A stretch of 64,000 nucleotides of DNA from Arthrobacter echini (GCF_004803505.1 NZ_SSWH01000001.1:1-64000); one strand, 5' to 3'; positions 46,401 through 54,031 are shown, counted from the first letter of the stretch. Notes: a model not told the origin generated them from the sequence alone. Numbers and translations are program-made.

Positions 46401-47321
46401 GGCACGACCGTGTCGGCGTTCACCTTCATCACCCGCATGATGTTCCTGGACGAGGTTGCCTTCCCGGTGTTCGTCCCACAGAACGAGGGCATGCTCAAGC
46501 CCCTGAAGGTGATTGCACCGGAGGGCACCATCTTCAATCCGACCTACCCGGCCGCGACATTCTCCAGGTTCTCCCAGGTACAGCGGGCGGTGGACCTGGC
46601 CCTGAGAGCGCTGGCGCCGGTCATCCCTGATCGGGTGACAGCCGGTAACTCCGCGCACATCCACTTCGTCTCCTACTCGGGCTGGGACGAGAAGGCCGGC
46701 GAGTACTGGGTGTATCTGGAGGTCAACGAGGGCTCCTACGGTGCGCGGTCCAAGTCCGACGGCCCTGATTCCGTGGACAATCTCATCGCCAACACCCGCA
46801 ACAATCCCATCGAGGAGCTGGAGTGGCGCTTCCCGATGCGGACGGACCGCTATGAGCTCCGCGACGAGCCCGCAGCAGCTGGGGAGTACCGCGGCGGTAT
46901 CGGTATCGTCCGGGAGAACACCTTCCTGGTGGACACAGCGGTCACCTGCGAGGGTGAGCGCCATGAGTCCGATGTCCCGTGGGGTGCGTTCGAGGGGCAT
47001 GAGGGCCTGAATGCGTCCCTCGTGAAGAACCCGGGCAGGGCGGATGAGGAGTCCTGGCCGTCCAAGGTCACCGGCTGGCAGCTCAAGGCAGGCGACTCGC
47101 TGCAGATCACGGTGCCCAGTGGTGGCGGTTTCGGCCACCCGACCCAGCGTGATCCCCAGCAGGTCCTCGAGGACGTCCTGGACGGGTTCACCACCATCGA
47201 GGCAGCCGAACGCGACTACGGCGTCGTGCTGGTCGAGGAAGCAGACCGCATGCGGCTCGATGCGGAAGGCACGATCGCACTCCGGGAGCGCATGAACTCC
47301 CGGACCGTCCTGACCCAGTAG
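43455..47321 (+). CDS. Fused HyuA-HyuB N-methylhydantoinase (ATP-hydrolysing), 1288 residues
   Basis: Start ATG 43455 with AAAGGA upstream; about 100 in-frame codons before it are rejected. Residues 1-690 are HyuA: RIGVDVGGTFTDLYF and LDIGGTSADIGVAY are actin-like ATP-binding motifs; HGTTVATNTAL and GAGGGSIAYVD are also typical. Residues from about 700 are HyuB (TPILMRVIGGALNSAAKEM, HNDPYLGATHSPDVAI, YPAATFSRFSQVQRAVDLAL, VPSGGGFGHP). The fusion resembles 5-oxoprolinase in size, whereas many bacterial hydantoinases keep A and B apart. Divergent N-carbamoylsarcosine amidohydrolase makes N-methylhydantoin the most likely substrate: N-methylhydantoin plus ATP gives N-carbamoylsarcosine. 5-Oxoproline is the alternative. 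A strong hairpin follows the stop. Confidence 0.85.
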   Translation: MKRIGVDVGGTFTDLYFSDDEQRIAVVEKVPSTPHDPAEGVINGLRMLSEKAGVSLSEIDQLVHGTTVATNTALTHTGAEVGLITTDGFRDILHIARHKKPFNFSLQQSMPWQTKPLIKRRHRLTVKERVTAPNGDVLVALDEDEVRDRVRELKSAGVEAIAVCLLHSYLNPAHEKRIGEIVSEEFPEAFLSLSHDIVPLYREYERFSTTALNAYVGPRVSRYLHRLQDQAEGLGYKREILLMQSSGGMVPIKEAAKRPVTLMLSGPVGGLIGGIWAGRQSGFENVVTLDIGGTSADIGVAYQGELRMRHLLDTKIGDHQAMVPMVDIDTIGAGGGSIAYVDAGGVFRVGPQSAGADPGPVCYGRGGTEPTSTDAQVLLGRMRPDRMLAGSGMDLDLDGARTSMQGLADKLAMSVEEAALGALQVQKFGMTQAIEQNSVRRGYDPRDFTLVAAGGAGALFACEIASELEVPQVLVPAHPGIMAATGLLATDEQYEFVATNRFKFREADPAEIQASFERLEREATAQLDAEEVPVDRRKLDWLADARYEGQGYEIRFDVPEGPVDQEWMTTAETAFHDAHFEEYGHRFKNGTVEVINIRVEASALMDELPSPIPTHSGSMDDALVETRPVTFDQDGKPATMDTGFYDRGRMSVGTDFAGPAVIEQYDATVVVPPGFSGTVDSAGNLVITCPAATETAEKLATPILMRVIGGALNSAAKEMASVLFRMAYSSIIRESEDLGAGLFDRDGNVLAESDSTPMFMGSMPKIVKGVMSVLGDDIHEGDVILHNDPYLGATHSPDVAIIEPIFHDGELVGFAGASGQLIDNGGAFSGLMVDIQDIQSEGTIFRAIKVYEKGVRQESLIRHILNNSRTPTSNEGDFQAMIAACELAKSRYIALIERYGFAAVRDAGQNWIDYSERMLRQEIAKIPDGVYETEVGYLDDDGRNYGKKLPIAVKVIVEGDEITYDLTGSSEQVPTAYNCAFEGTTVSAFTFITRMMFLDEVAFPVFVPQNEGMLKPLKVIAPEGTIFNPTYPAATFSRFSQVQRAVDLALRALAPVIPDRVTAGNSAHIHFVSYSGWDEKAGEYWVYLEVNEGSYGARSKSDGPDSVDNLIANTRNNPIEELEWRFPMRTDRYELRDEPAAAGEYRGGIGIVRENTFLVDTAVTCEGERHESDVPWGAFEGHEGLNASLVKNPGRADEESWPSKVTGWQLKAGDSLQITVPSGGGFGHPTQRDPQQVLEDVLDGFTTIEAAERDYGVVLVEEADRMRLDAEGTIALRERMNSRTVLTQ

Positions 47322-47340
47322 GTCAATCACGCAGTAAGAG

Positions 47341-47378
47341 GTCGTCCTGGGGCAGCACTCAGCCTGCCCCAGGACGAC
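47341..47378. terminator. Terminator-like hairpin between hydantoinase and transporter genes
   Basis: GTCGTCCTGGGGCAG pairs perfectly over 15 bp with CTGCCCCAGGACGAC around the loop CACTCAGC. It lies 20 bases after the stop, and the MFS gene starts 43 bases later, so it may act as attenuator or mRNA-stabilising element and reduce transporter expression. Confidence 0.7.
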
Positions 47379-47420
47379 CGTCGCTGCCCTCACCCGCATT
47401 CCGATGACAAGGAACCTGCA

Positions 47421-48788
47421 ATGGACATCACTCAGCAACCGCAAGCCACCATCACCCAGGTCACTCCGAAAGACGTACGCATCGCGACCTGGATCTGCTT
47501 CTTCGCCTGGACCTTCGCAGTCTACGATTTCGTGCTCTTCGGCAATCTCCTCCCCGTCCTCGCGGAGGACTTCGGTTGGACCGGAGCCCAGTCCACCCAG
47601 GTCAATACCTGGGTCACCGCCGGGACGGCTCTCGTAGCCTTCGCCATCGGACCCATCGCGGACCGTATCGGTCGGCGGAAGGGAATCCTCCTGGCTGTGA
47701 CCGGCGCTGCCGTCGCCTCGGTGCTGACCGCGACGACCGGACTGGTCATAGGCCTGGCTGCAGGGGTGGGCGTCGTCTTTTTGATCCTCGTCCGCTCCCT
47801 GGCCGGGCTCGGCTACGCCGAGCAGGCCATCAACGCCGCCTACCTGAACGAGATGTTCGCCCACAGCTACACCGATCCGGCGAAGGCTCGGCGGCGCGGA
47901 TTCATCTACTCCCTCGTCCAGTCCGGCTGGCCCATCGGTTCCGTGCTTGCCGCAGCATCCGTCTATCTCCTGTTCCCCATCGGCGGCTGGCCGCTCTGCT
48001 TCGTCGTCGCGGCCATCCCTGCCGTCTTCATCGTCATCGCGGGGCGCTGGCTCAAGGAGAGCCCCCAGTTCACCACGCGGCGCCGGATCGAGGAACTGGT
48101 CAAGGCCGACCGCCAGGCGGAGGCGAAGGAACTGGCCTCGGCAAGCGGCATCGACATGACCAATCAGTCCACTCCGCTGGTGGCCGTCTTCCAGGGTGAG
48201 TCACTGCGCTCCACCCTGGTGATCGGCACGTCGTTCCTGTTGAACTGGGTCGGAGTCCTGGCCTTCGCGATCCTCGGCACGTCCCTGCTGACGGCCGCCG
48301 ATGGGAAGAACATCACCTTCAACAGCGCCCTGGCCATTCTGGTCATCTCCAACGCCACGGCCTTCGCGGGCTACCTCTTCCACGGCTGGCTGGGCGACCG
48401 GATCGGGCGCCGCAACACCATCGGCATCGCGTGGATCCTCAGCAGCGCGTCCTTCTTCGGAATGCTCCAGGCTCCGGACGGAAACTTCGCCGTCATCGTC
48501 ACGCTCTACAGCGCCGGTCTGTTCTTCCTGATCGGACCGTTCTCCGCCCTGTTGTTCTTCACGGGCGAGAGCTTCCCCGTTCACACCAGGGCCACCGGAG
48601 GTGCCCTGATCAATGCCTCGGGTCAGGTCGGAGCAATCATCGGAGGTCTCCTGATCACGATGACCCTCTCCTCGGGCGGAACCTGGACGGAGGCCGGCCT
48701 CTGGTGGGGCTGCCTGCCCATCCTCGCCTCGGGTCTACTCGTCTTCGCCGCACGCAAAAGGGACCCTCGCGTCATCCGTGTCGGCTGA
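47421..48788 (+). CDS. MFS transporter, probable N-methylhydantoin/creatinine-type uptake
   Basis: 455 residues with about twelve membrane segments. The start is ATG with AAGGAA upstream. GPIADRIGRRKGILLAV is the MFS loop 2-3 signature and GWLGDRIGRRNTIGIAW its repeat in the second half. It belongs to the metabolite:proton symporter type. Cotranscription with the hydantoinase suggests import of N-methylhydantoin, creatinine or a related compound; specificity is inferred. The stop codon TGA is fused to the first bases of the right flanking repeat (48787), so the gene reaches the very edge of the cassette. Confidence 0.8.
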   Translation: MDITQQPQATITQVTPKDVRIATWICFFAWTFAVYDFVLFGNLLPVLAEDFGWTGAQSTQVNTWVTAGTALVAFAIGPIADRIGRRKGILLAVTGAAVASVLTATTGLVIGLAAGVGVVFLILVRSLAGLGYAEQAINAAYLNEMFAHSYTDPAKARRRGFIYSLVQSGWPIGSVLAAASVYLLFPIGGWPLCFVVAAIPAVFIVIAGRWLKESPQFTTRRRIEELVKADRQAEAKELASASGIDMTNQSTPLVAVFQGESLRSTLVIGTSFLLNWVGVLAFAILGTSLLTAADGKNITFNSALAILVISNATAFAGYLFHGWLGDRIGRRNTIGIAWILSSASFFGMLQAPDGNFAVIVTLYSAGLFFLIGPFSALLFFTGESFPVHTRATGGALINASGQVGAIIGGLLITMTLSSGGTWTEAGLWWGCLPILASGLLVFAARKRDPRVIRVG

Positions 48789-48824
48789 GGGCGAAGAAGG
48801 CGACCAGCAGTAGGCAGCACGGTC
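48787..48824. repeat. Cassette-flanking direct repeat, right copy
   Basis: GAGGGCGAAGAAGGCGACCA and the next 18 bases match 41184-41221 at 33 of 38 positions. Read in the PLDNc frame it still encodes E-G-E-E-G-D-Q-Q-stop, i.e. a second PLDNc 3' end, with no PLDNc gene attached. It stops at the 3' end of the convergent response regulator gene. Confidence 0.85.
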
Positions 48825-49489
48825 TACTTCAGCTCGGCATCGTGCACGTAGCGGGCAATCTGAACTCTGTTCGAGACACCGAGCTTGGTGAAGATGCTCC
48901 CCGTGTGCGTCTTGACCGTCGGGACGCTCAGGTAGAGGTCGGCTGCGATCTGGGCGTTGGTCAGTCCGCGGCCTATCGCCACGGCGACTTCCTGCTCGCG
49001 CTCGGTGAGGCCGGCGAGCAGGTCGACAGCACGCTTGCGCCGATCATCGGGGACGCGACTCACCGTGGCGATGAGCTGCGCGGTCACGCTCGGCGAGAGG
49101 ATGGGCTCCCCCTTGGACACCCTGCGGACGGCGTCGACGAGGTCGGCCGGAGGAGTGTCCTTGAGGAGGAAGCCCGATGCGCCGTACCGCAGGGCGGTGA
49201 GGACCATGTCATCGGTGTCGAAGGTCGTCAGGACGATCACCCGCGCGCTGTCGCCGCGATCGTGCAGCGCTCGGGTCGCCGCAAGTCCGTCCATCGTCGG
49301 CATCCTGATGTTCATGAGCACGACGTCGGGCACCGTCTGCTCGATCAGGGTCAGGGCTTCGCGCCCGTCAGAGGCCTCCCCGACGATCTCCAGGGACGGA
49401 CACCCGCCGAGGATCAGGCGAAGCCCCGCCCGCACGAGTGAGTCGTCGTCCACCAGAACCACGCGCACGGTCAGATCCACGGCAACCAT
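48824..49489 (-). CDS. NarL/LuxR-type response regulator lacking the phosphoacceptor Asp
   Basis: 221 residues. The receiver domain (about 8-125) keeps the acidic pair in VVLVDDDSLVRAGL, the Thr of VIVLTTFDTDD and the Lys of FLLKDTPPADLV. The phosphorylation-site motif reads DVVLMNIRMPTMDG: the codon is AAC, so residue 60 is Asn where the family has Asp. The C-terminal LuxR HTH is intact (LTEREQEVAVAIGRGLTNAQIA, TVKTHTGSIFTKLGVSNR; cited in part). No histidine kinase gene is nearby. It probably acts without phosphorylation, or the change inactivates signalling. The start (ATG 49489) has no strong SD. Confidence 0.87.
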   Translation of the reverse strand: MVAVDLTVRVVLVDDDSLVRAGLRLILGGCPSLEIVGEASDGREALTLIEQTVPDVVLMNIRMPTMDGLAATRALHDRGDSARVIVLTTFDTDDMVLTALRYGASGFLLKDTPPADLVDAVRRVSKGEPILSPSVTAQLIATVSRVPDDRRKRAVDLLAGLTEREQEVAVAIGRGLTNAQIAADLYLSVPTVKTHTGSIFTKLGVSNRVQIARYVHDAELK

Positions 49490-49542
49490 GCTCTCAGCAC
49501 GAAGGTACCGTCCGGAGCATGGACGTAACCAAAGTTCTTGAC

Positions 49543-49562
49543 TGACTATTCTAGAACGGTCA
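49543..49562. promoter_or_regulatory. 20-bp palindromic operator upstream of the short TetR gene
   Basis: TGACTATTCTAGAACGGTCA has arms TGAC/GTCA and the self-complementary core TTCTAGAA, broken only at two internal pairs. It ends 10 bases before the ATG at 49573. The position fits autorepression by the TetR-type protein. Confidence 0.65.
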
Positions 49563-49572
49563 TTCTTGAATC

Positions 49573-49953
49573 ATGGGACGCCCCAGAGAGTTCGACATCG
49601 ACGCCGCTGTAGCAGCAGCAACGGAACTCTTCATCGCAGAAGGGTACGAAGGCTGTTCAATGGACCGCATCGTGCAAGCCACCGGTGTGCATCGAGGGAG
49701 CCTCTACGCGGTGTTCGGAAGCAAGCGGGGCATCTTCGTCGAGTGCCTGCGGAAGGTCGCTGCGACGTCCGGTGAGAGGAAGTCCGGGGAGAGATCGGAT
49801 CTCCTGCTGATCGCGCTGGTCGAACTTGCAGCGCGGGACGACGAGGTTCGCAGTATCTGCGCCGGGACCATAAGCCTCTGGCGCACTGACGCCGCCCGGG
49901 AACTGGGAACGAGACTGCTGGCGCGAGCCGGCCTGAACGAAGGAGCACCATGA
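49573..49953 (+). CDS. Truncated TetR-family regulator
   Basis: 126 residues. The HTH half is complete (AAATELFIAEGYEGCSMDRIVQ, TGVHRGSLYAVFGSKRGIF), but the ligand/dimerisation domain is only about 70 residues (VELAARDDEVRSICAGTISL), against roughly 130 in normal TetR proteins. The end is not visibly a frameshift: the reading frame closes in an ATGA overlap with the next gene, which looks settled. A palindromic site lies just upstream. It may bind DNA with an altered dimer or no ligand response. Confidence 0.75.
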   Translation: MGRPREFDIDAAVAAATELFIAEGYEGCSMDRIVQATGVHRGSLYAVFGSKRGIFVECLRKVAATSGERKSGERSDLLLIALVELAARDDEVRSICAGTISLWRTDAARELGTRLLARAGLNEGAP

Positions 49954-50324
49954 ACAAGGTCTTCATCGACACCGCGCGCCGGGTCCTCGTGGTCGAGCCG
50001 CGGGGACTCGACAAGCTCTGGGGCTTCGTGCGCAGGATCGAGGTACCTCTCGACCAGATCCGAGGTGCGACGCACGACCCCGGAACCACCGAGGACTACA
50101 AGGGAGTGCGAAGTCCAGGCCTGGGAATCCCCGGACACAAATGGGTCGGCACATGGAAGAAGGACGGTGAGCGACACTACTGGAACGTAACCGGAGGGAA
50201 GACCACCGTCGTCATCCAGACGACAGCTCCACGTTTCCAGCGAATTCATCTCAGTGTCGACGATCCACGGAGGATCGTGGACATGATCAATGCTGCGATG
50301 CCTCGTCGGGCTGACCGCGACTGA
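49950..50324 (+). CDS. Small hypothetical protein, possibly PH-like fold
   Basis: 124 residues, coupled to the TetR gene by ATGA overlap and preceded by GAAGGAGC. The sequence alternates strands: VFIDTARRVLVVEPRGLDKLW, VPLDQIRGATHDPG, GIPGHKWVGTWKKDGERHYW, TTVVIQTTAPRFQRIHLSVDD. It ends with one helix. This is reminiscent of bacterial PH-like domain proteins, but I do not recognise the family. It has no signal or membrane segment. Coupling suggests it is what the short regulator controls. Confidence 0.6.
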   Translation: MNKVFIDTARRVLVVEPRGLDKLWGFVRRIEVPLDQIRGATHDPGTTEDYKGVRSPGLGIPGHKWVGTWKKDGERHYWNVTGGKTTVVIQTTAPRFQRIHLSVDDPRRIVDMINAAMPRRADRD

Positions 50325-50375
50325 CCACGCCCTTGTCTGCCACTGCGAACCGGGAATGATCCTTCGAGCCAGCGG

Positions 50376-50413
50376 CACAGCTACGCCAGTGGCTAGACCC
50401 CGGCGTAGCTGTG
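50376..50413. terminator. Hairpin overlapping the ccsB 3' end
   Basis: CACAGCTACGCC and GGCGTAGCTGTG form a perfect 12-bp stem with a 14-base loop that contains the ccsB stop. It can serve both convergent genes. Confidence 0.6.
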
Positions 50414-51424
50414 CAGGCCCGAGAAGTACATGTTGACGATGGTGAAGTTGAAGACGATGCAGAGGTAGCCCACGATCGAGAGCCAGGCCGCACGTGTCCC
50501 CGTCCAGCCCCTCGTCGCTCGGGCATGCAGGTAGCCGGCGTAGACGGTCCAGATCACGAACGTCCAGACCTCCTTGGTGTCCCAGCCCCAGTAGCGCCCC
50601 CAGGCCTGCTCGGCCCAGATGGCGCCGGCGATCAAAGTGAAGGTCCAGCCGATGAAGGCGATGGCGTTGAGCCGGTAGGACAGGTTCTCCAGACTCAGCG
50701 CGGACGGCACGAGCCGGAGGAACCGCGCGGTGTCGGTCTTTCCGGCGAGGAGCTTCGCCTCCCGCGAGGTCTGCAGCAGTTGCAGCACGGACATGGCGAA
50801 CGTGATGGTGAACAGGGCCGAGGACGCGACGGCGATGGATACATGCACCACGAGCCAGTAACTCTGCAGCGCCGGGATCAGCCGGGAGACGGGTGTGGGA
50901 AAGCCGACCGTCGCGGCACACAGCATGATGACCACGAGCCCCACCACGAAGGAACCGATGAACCGCAGATCCTTGCGTGTGAGAGTGATCAGGAAGATCA
51001 CGGCGACCAGGAATGCGCCCGTGGTGCAGAACTCGTACATGTTGCCCCACGGCACGCGGTGGGCAGCGAAGGCACGGCTGACAACTGCTGCACCATGAAT
51101 GAGAGCTGCAAGGACCGTCAGGGCGACGGCGATACGGGCACTGCCCCGCCGGGCCCCGGAGCCGTAGTCCATCGAGTCGTCCGCGGTCACGGGCGCTGCC
51201 GGCCGAGCCGCCGTCGACCCCGGATCCCGGCCTCCCACGTGGGCCAGCGTGCGCGCCGATGCTGCCTGCTCGCTCGCGAGCCGTGACTCGACGGCACTGA
51301 TGGTCTTGCTGGACTTCACCAGGTCCAGTACGAAGAAGACGAAGGCCACCACGTAGGCGATGGAGGCCAGCAGCATCAGCAGCTCACTGACCTGACCGAG
51401 CTCGGCGTTGACTGGTTGTGGCAT
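50393..51424 (-). CDS. ccsB: Cytochrome c biogenesis protein CcsB (heme handling)
   Basis: 343 residues, about eight membrane segments. The tryptophan-rich heme-binding signature is WAEQAWGRYWGWDTKEVW, with conserved His in AAVVSRAFAAHRVPWGNMYEF and YWLVVHVSIAV. A charged loop near residue 45-85 follows the first segment. With ResB it ligates heme to apocytochrome c outside the membrane. Its ATG overlaps the resB stop (TGATG). It is the last gene of the histidine phosphatase-tlpA-ccdA-resB-ccsB run. Confidence 0.93.
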   Translation of the reverse strand: MPQPVNAELGQVSELLMLLASIAYVVAFVFFVLDLVKSSKTISAVESRLASEQAASARTLAHVGGRDPGSTAARPAAPVTADDSMDYGSGARRGSARIAVALTVLAALIHGAAVVSRAFAAHRVPWGNMYEFCTTGAFLVAVIFLITLTRKDLRFIGSFVVGLVVIMLCAATVGFPTPVSRLIPALQSYWLVVHVSIAVASSALFTITFAMSVLQLLQTSREAKLLAGKTDTARFLRLVPSALSLENLSYRLNAIAFIGWTFTLIAGAIWAEQAWGRYWGWDTKEVWTFVIWTVYAGYLHARATRGWTGTRAAWLSIVGYLCIVFNFTIVNMYFSGLHSYAGV

Positions 51425-53151
51425 CAGTTGTCCTTTGTGTTGTGCTGCGACTGCCCCGTGCCGCCGGCCGATGACACGGCCTCCGGCACCCTATTGTCCT
51501 CCGTGTTGTCCCCCGTACCGCTCGGCACCGACCAGCGGTCCGCGAGCAGCTTCCGAACCCGCAGACCCTCGTCCGCGAGGCGGTGATCCTCGCCCCGGGC
51601 GAGCAGCCCGTACTCGACCCGGATACCTCCGTCGTCGCGCCGGCTGGTCTTGACCCAGAGCCTGCGCCGCGCGATGAACAGGGACGCGCCCAGACCGAGG
51701 AGAGCCAGCGTGGCGAACACGAAGGCTGCGGCCTTCGCCGGGTCGTGATGGATGTCCAGGGCGATGTAGCGCTGCAGGCCGTCGAAGGTGATGGAACCCT
51801 TGCCCTCGGGTAGATCGTACGTCTGGCCGACGGCGAGCACTATCCCGCCGTCGTCGTTGTTCCGGCTGTTGAGCTCGGTGAGATTCTCCGTGTCGAGCAC
51901 GTAGACGTTCTCCGGCGTGCCGTCGTCGAGCCCCAGATCACCGTAGTACGAGTTGAGGTTGAGCTGCGGATTGAACGGATCGGGGTCCCGTGAGAACGAG
52001 ACGCCATCCTCGTCCACGAACGCCGTTGGCAGGAAGAACCCCACGAAGCCGAGCTGGTCCGGCTGGGCATCGGGTGCCTTGATGACGATCAGCGAGGTGT
52101 AGAGCCCGTCCGAGGGAACCGCGACCACGGGCCCCTGTGAGGCGATGTCACCCTCACCGTCACGCACCGTGACGATCGGCGCGTAGCCGTTGCCGACCAG
52201 GTACACGCTCGTCCCGCCGATGGTGACCGGCGCGTTGACCTTGAGCACCTGCTGCTCCTCCGGCGCCCCGGGCCCGTCCTGCGTGGTGAGATTGGCCGTG
52301 AAGTCCAGCGGCTGGCCGTAGTGGCTCTCCTGCTCGCGATCGAAGCGCACGTCGAAGCTGTCCAGGCGGATCGAGTAGGGCTCCAGCTGATCGTCCGAGA
52401 AGTTGGACCCGGGATTGAAGCTGTCATAGCCGATCAGCGTGTTCACGAAGCTGTCACCCTCGACGATGACCTTCTGGCCGTTGTAGCCGAACAGTCCGCC
52501 GATCGCGACCGCCACGAGCACCCCGATCAGTGAGATGTGGAAGACGAGGTTGCCGAGCTCCTTCGCCAGCCCACGCTCGGCACCCACCGATGCCTCGTCC
52601 GTACCGACCCCGCGCACGTCCACGCGATAACCGCGCTTCTTGAGGACGGCGGCGGCCTGCCCGGCAGCGGACGACGGCGTGAGGTCGGCGTCCTGTACCT
52701 CTGCGGCCGGGATCTCCAGCGTGCCATGGACCGGCAGCCGCGACAGGCGCTTCGGTGTCCGTGGCGGAGTGGAACGGGCGGCCCTGAAGTGGGCTCGGGC
52801 GCGCGGTATCACGCAGCCGATGAGCGAGATGAACAGCAGGAGGTAGATCGCGGAGAACCAGACCGACGAGTAGACGTCGAACAGCTGGAACCAGTCCAGG
52901 ACGGGGCCGGTATCGGGGTGCTCCTCGATGTACTGCGTGACGACCGCAGGATTCGCCGAGCGCTGCGGGAAGAGGGACCCCGGAACCGCCGCCACTGCGA
53001 GCAGCAGCAGCAGGAACAGCGCGGTGCGCATACTCGTGAGCTGCGTCCATGCCCAGCGCAGGGTACCGACGAAGCCGAGCGCGGGAACGGCGACGTCGGC
53101 CTTCGAGCCCGCCGTGCCCTTGACGCCCGGCGCAATGTCCTGCTTCACCAC
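51424..53151 (-). CDS. resB: Cytochrome c biogenesis protein ResB
   Basis: 575 residues from the GTG at 53151, chosen because AGGAGG lies five bases upstream; the next codon is also GTG. The 34 extra upstream codons overlap ccdA and are rejected. Three membrane segments near the start (MRTALFLLLLLAVAAVPGSLF, VWFSAIYLLLFISLIGC, LVFHISLIGVLVAVAIGGLFG; cited in part) precede a large extracytoplasmic domain, and a last segment lies near residue 480 (AAAFVFATLALLGLGASLFI). The tail is polar. It partners CcsB in heme export and attachment. Confidence 0.9.
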   Translation of the reverse strand: MVKQDIAPGVKGTAGSKADVAVPALGFVGTLRWAWTQLTSMRTALFLLLLLAVAAVPGSLFPQRSANPAVVTQYIEEHPDTGPVLDWFQLFDVYSSVWFSAIYLLLFISLIGCVIPRARAHFRAARSTPPRTPKRLSRLPVHGTLEIPAAEVQDADLTPSSAAGQAAAVLKKRGYRVDVRGVGTDEASVGAERGLAKELGNLVFHISLIGVLVAVAIGGLFGYNGQKVIVEGDSFVNTLIGYDSFNPGSNFSDDQLEPYSIRLDSFDVRFDREQESHYGQPLDFTANLTTQDGPGAPEEQQVLKVNAPVTIGGTSVYLVGNGYAPIVTVRDGEGDIASQGPVVAVPSDGLYTSLIVIKAPDAQPDQLGFVGFFLPTAFVDEDGVSFSRDPDPFNPQLNLNSYYGDLGLDDGTPENVYVLDTENLTELNSRNNDDGGIVLAVGQTYDLPEGKGSITFDGLQRYIALDIHHDPAKAAAFVFATLALLGLGASLFIARRRLWVKTSRRDDGGIRVEYGLLARGEDHRLADEGLRVRKLLADRWSVPSGTGDNTEDNRVPEAVSSAGGTGQSQHNTKDN

Positions 53152-53230
53152 GCCGGCCTCCTGGGCACCGATCGGTGCAACTGATTGTGTTCCCTGTTCA
53201 CTGTCCTGCGGGTCATATCTCTCCTGCCGG

Positions 53231-54031
53231 TCATATCGGCAGCACCACACCACTGATCAGTGCATCCTGCAGGCGCGTGATCCAGAAGGTCCAGACACCG
53301 GTCACCATGAGGAGCCCGACGAGTACGAGCAGTCCACCGCCCGTCCGCTGGAGGAGGAGCCGATGCCTCCGGAAGAACGCCAGTGCCCCCATGCCGCGCC
53401 GCACCCCGAGGGCGATCAGCAGGAACGGCAGGCCGAGTCCCAGACAGTAGGCGAAGGTGAGGAACGCACCCTTCAGCGCGGTGGCGTCGTTGCCGGAGAT
53501 GGCCAGTAGCTGCACCGCACCGAGTGTCGGACCGATGCAGGGAGCCCAGCCCAGCCCGAACGTGATTCCGAGCAGCGGAGCGCCCACCAGCCCGGCAGGA
53601 ACCCTGGCATGGACCCTGCTCTCGCGCTGGAACCAGGAAAATCCGCCCATGAAGATGAATCCGAGCAGGATCACGACAACACCGAAGATCTGGATGAGCC
53701 AGCCCTGGGACACGCGCAGGAACGCCCCGAGCTGCCCGAAGAGTGTGCCGTAGGCCATGAAGATCACGGAGAAGCCGAGGACGAACAACCCGATGCCGGC
53801 GAGCATCCGGCCCCTGCGCTGTTTCTCGAGGTCGATCCCGGTCAACCCGGTCACGTAGCCGAGGTACCCGGGGACAAGAGGCAGCACGCACGGTGAGACG
53901 AAGGAGACGAGGCCGGCCAGGAGAGCGACCGGCAGCGCGAGGAGCACGGAGCCGTTGAGTACCGCGTCCGCAAAGGCATTCCCGGCGACGAGGGGGATCG
54001 ACGACGGCGAGATCGCCATGACCGACATCAT
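53231..54031 (-). CDS. ccdA: CcdA-type thiol reductant membrane transporter
   Basis: 266 residues, six membrane segments. The redox cysteines are in SFVSPCVLPLVPGY and GLGWAPCIGPTLG, the usual CcdA pair. It moves reducing equivalents across the membrane to the TlpA-like thioredoxin and apocytochrome c. The start may be 54031, 54028 or 54019; all give an intact first segment. The gene lies 21 bases after tlpA and 79 bases before resB. Confidence 0.92.
   Translation of the reverse strand: MMSVMAISPSSIPLVAGNAFADAVLNGSVLLALPVALLAGLVSFVSPCVLPLVPGYLGYVTGLTGIDLEKQRRGRMLAGIGLFVLGFSVIFMAYGTLFGQLGAFLRVSQGWLIQIFGVVVILLGFIFMGGFSWFQRESRVHARVPAGLVGAPLLGITFGLGWAPCIGPTLGAVQLLAISGNDATALKGAFLTFAYCLGLGLPFLLIALGVRRGMGALAFFRRHRLLLQRTGGGLLVLVGLLMVTGVWTFWITRLQDALISGVVLPI

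Noticed and set aside
46359-47864. 501-codon open frame on the minus strand
   Set aside because: It lies antisense to HyuB and the MFS start, without family similarity or start signal.
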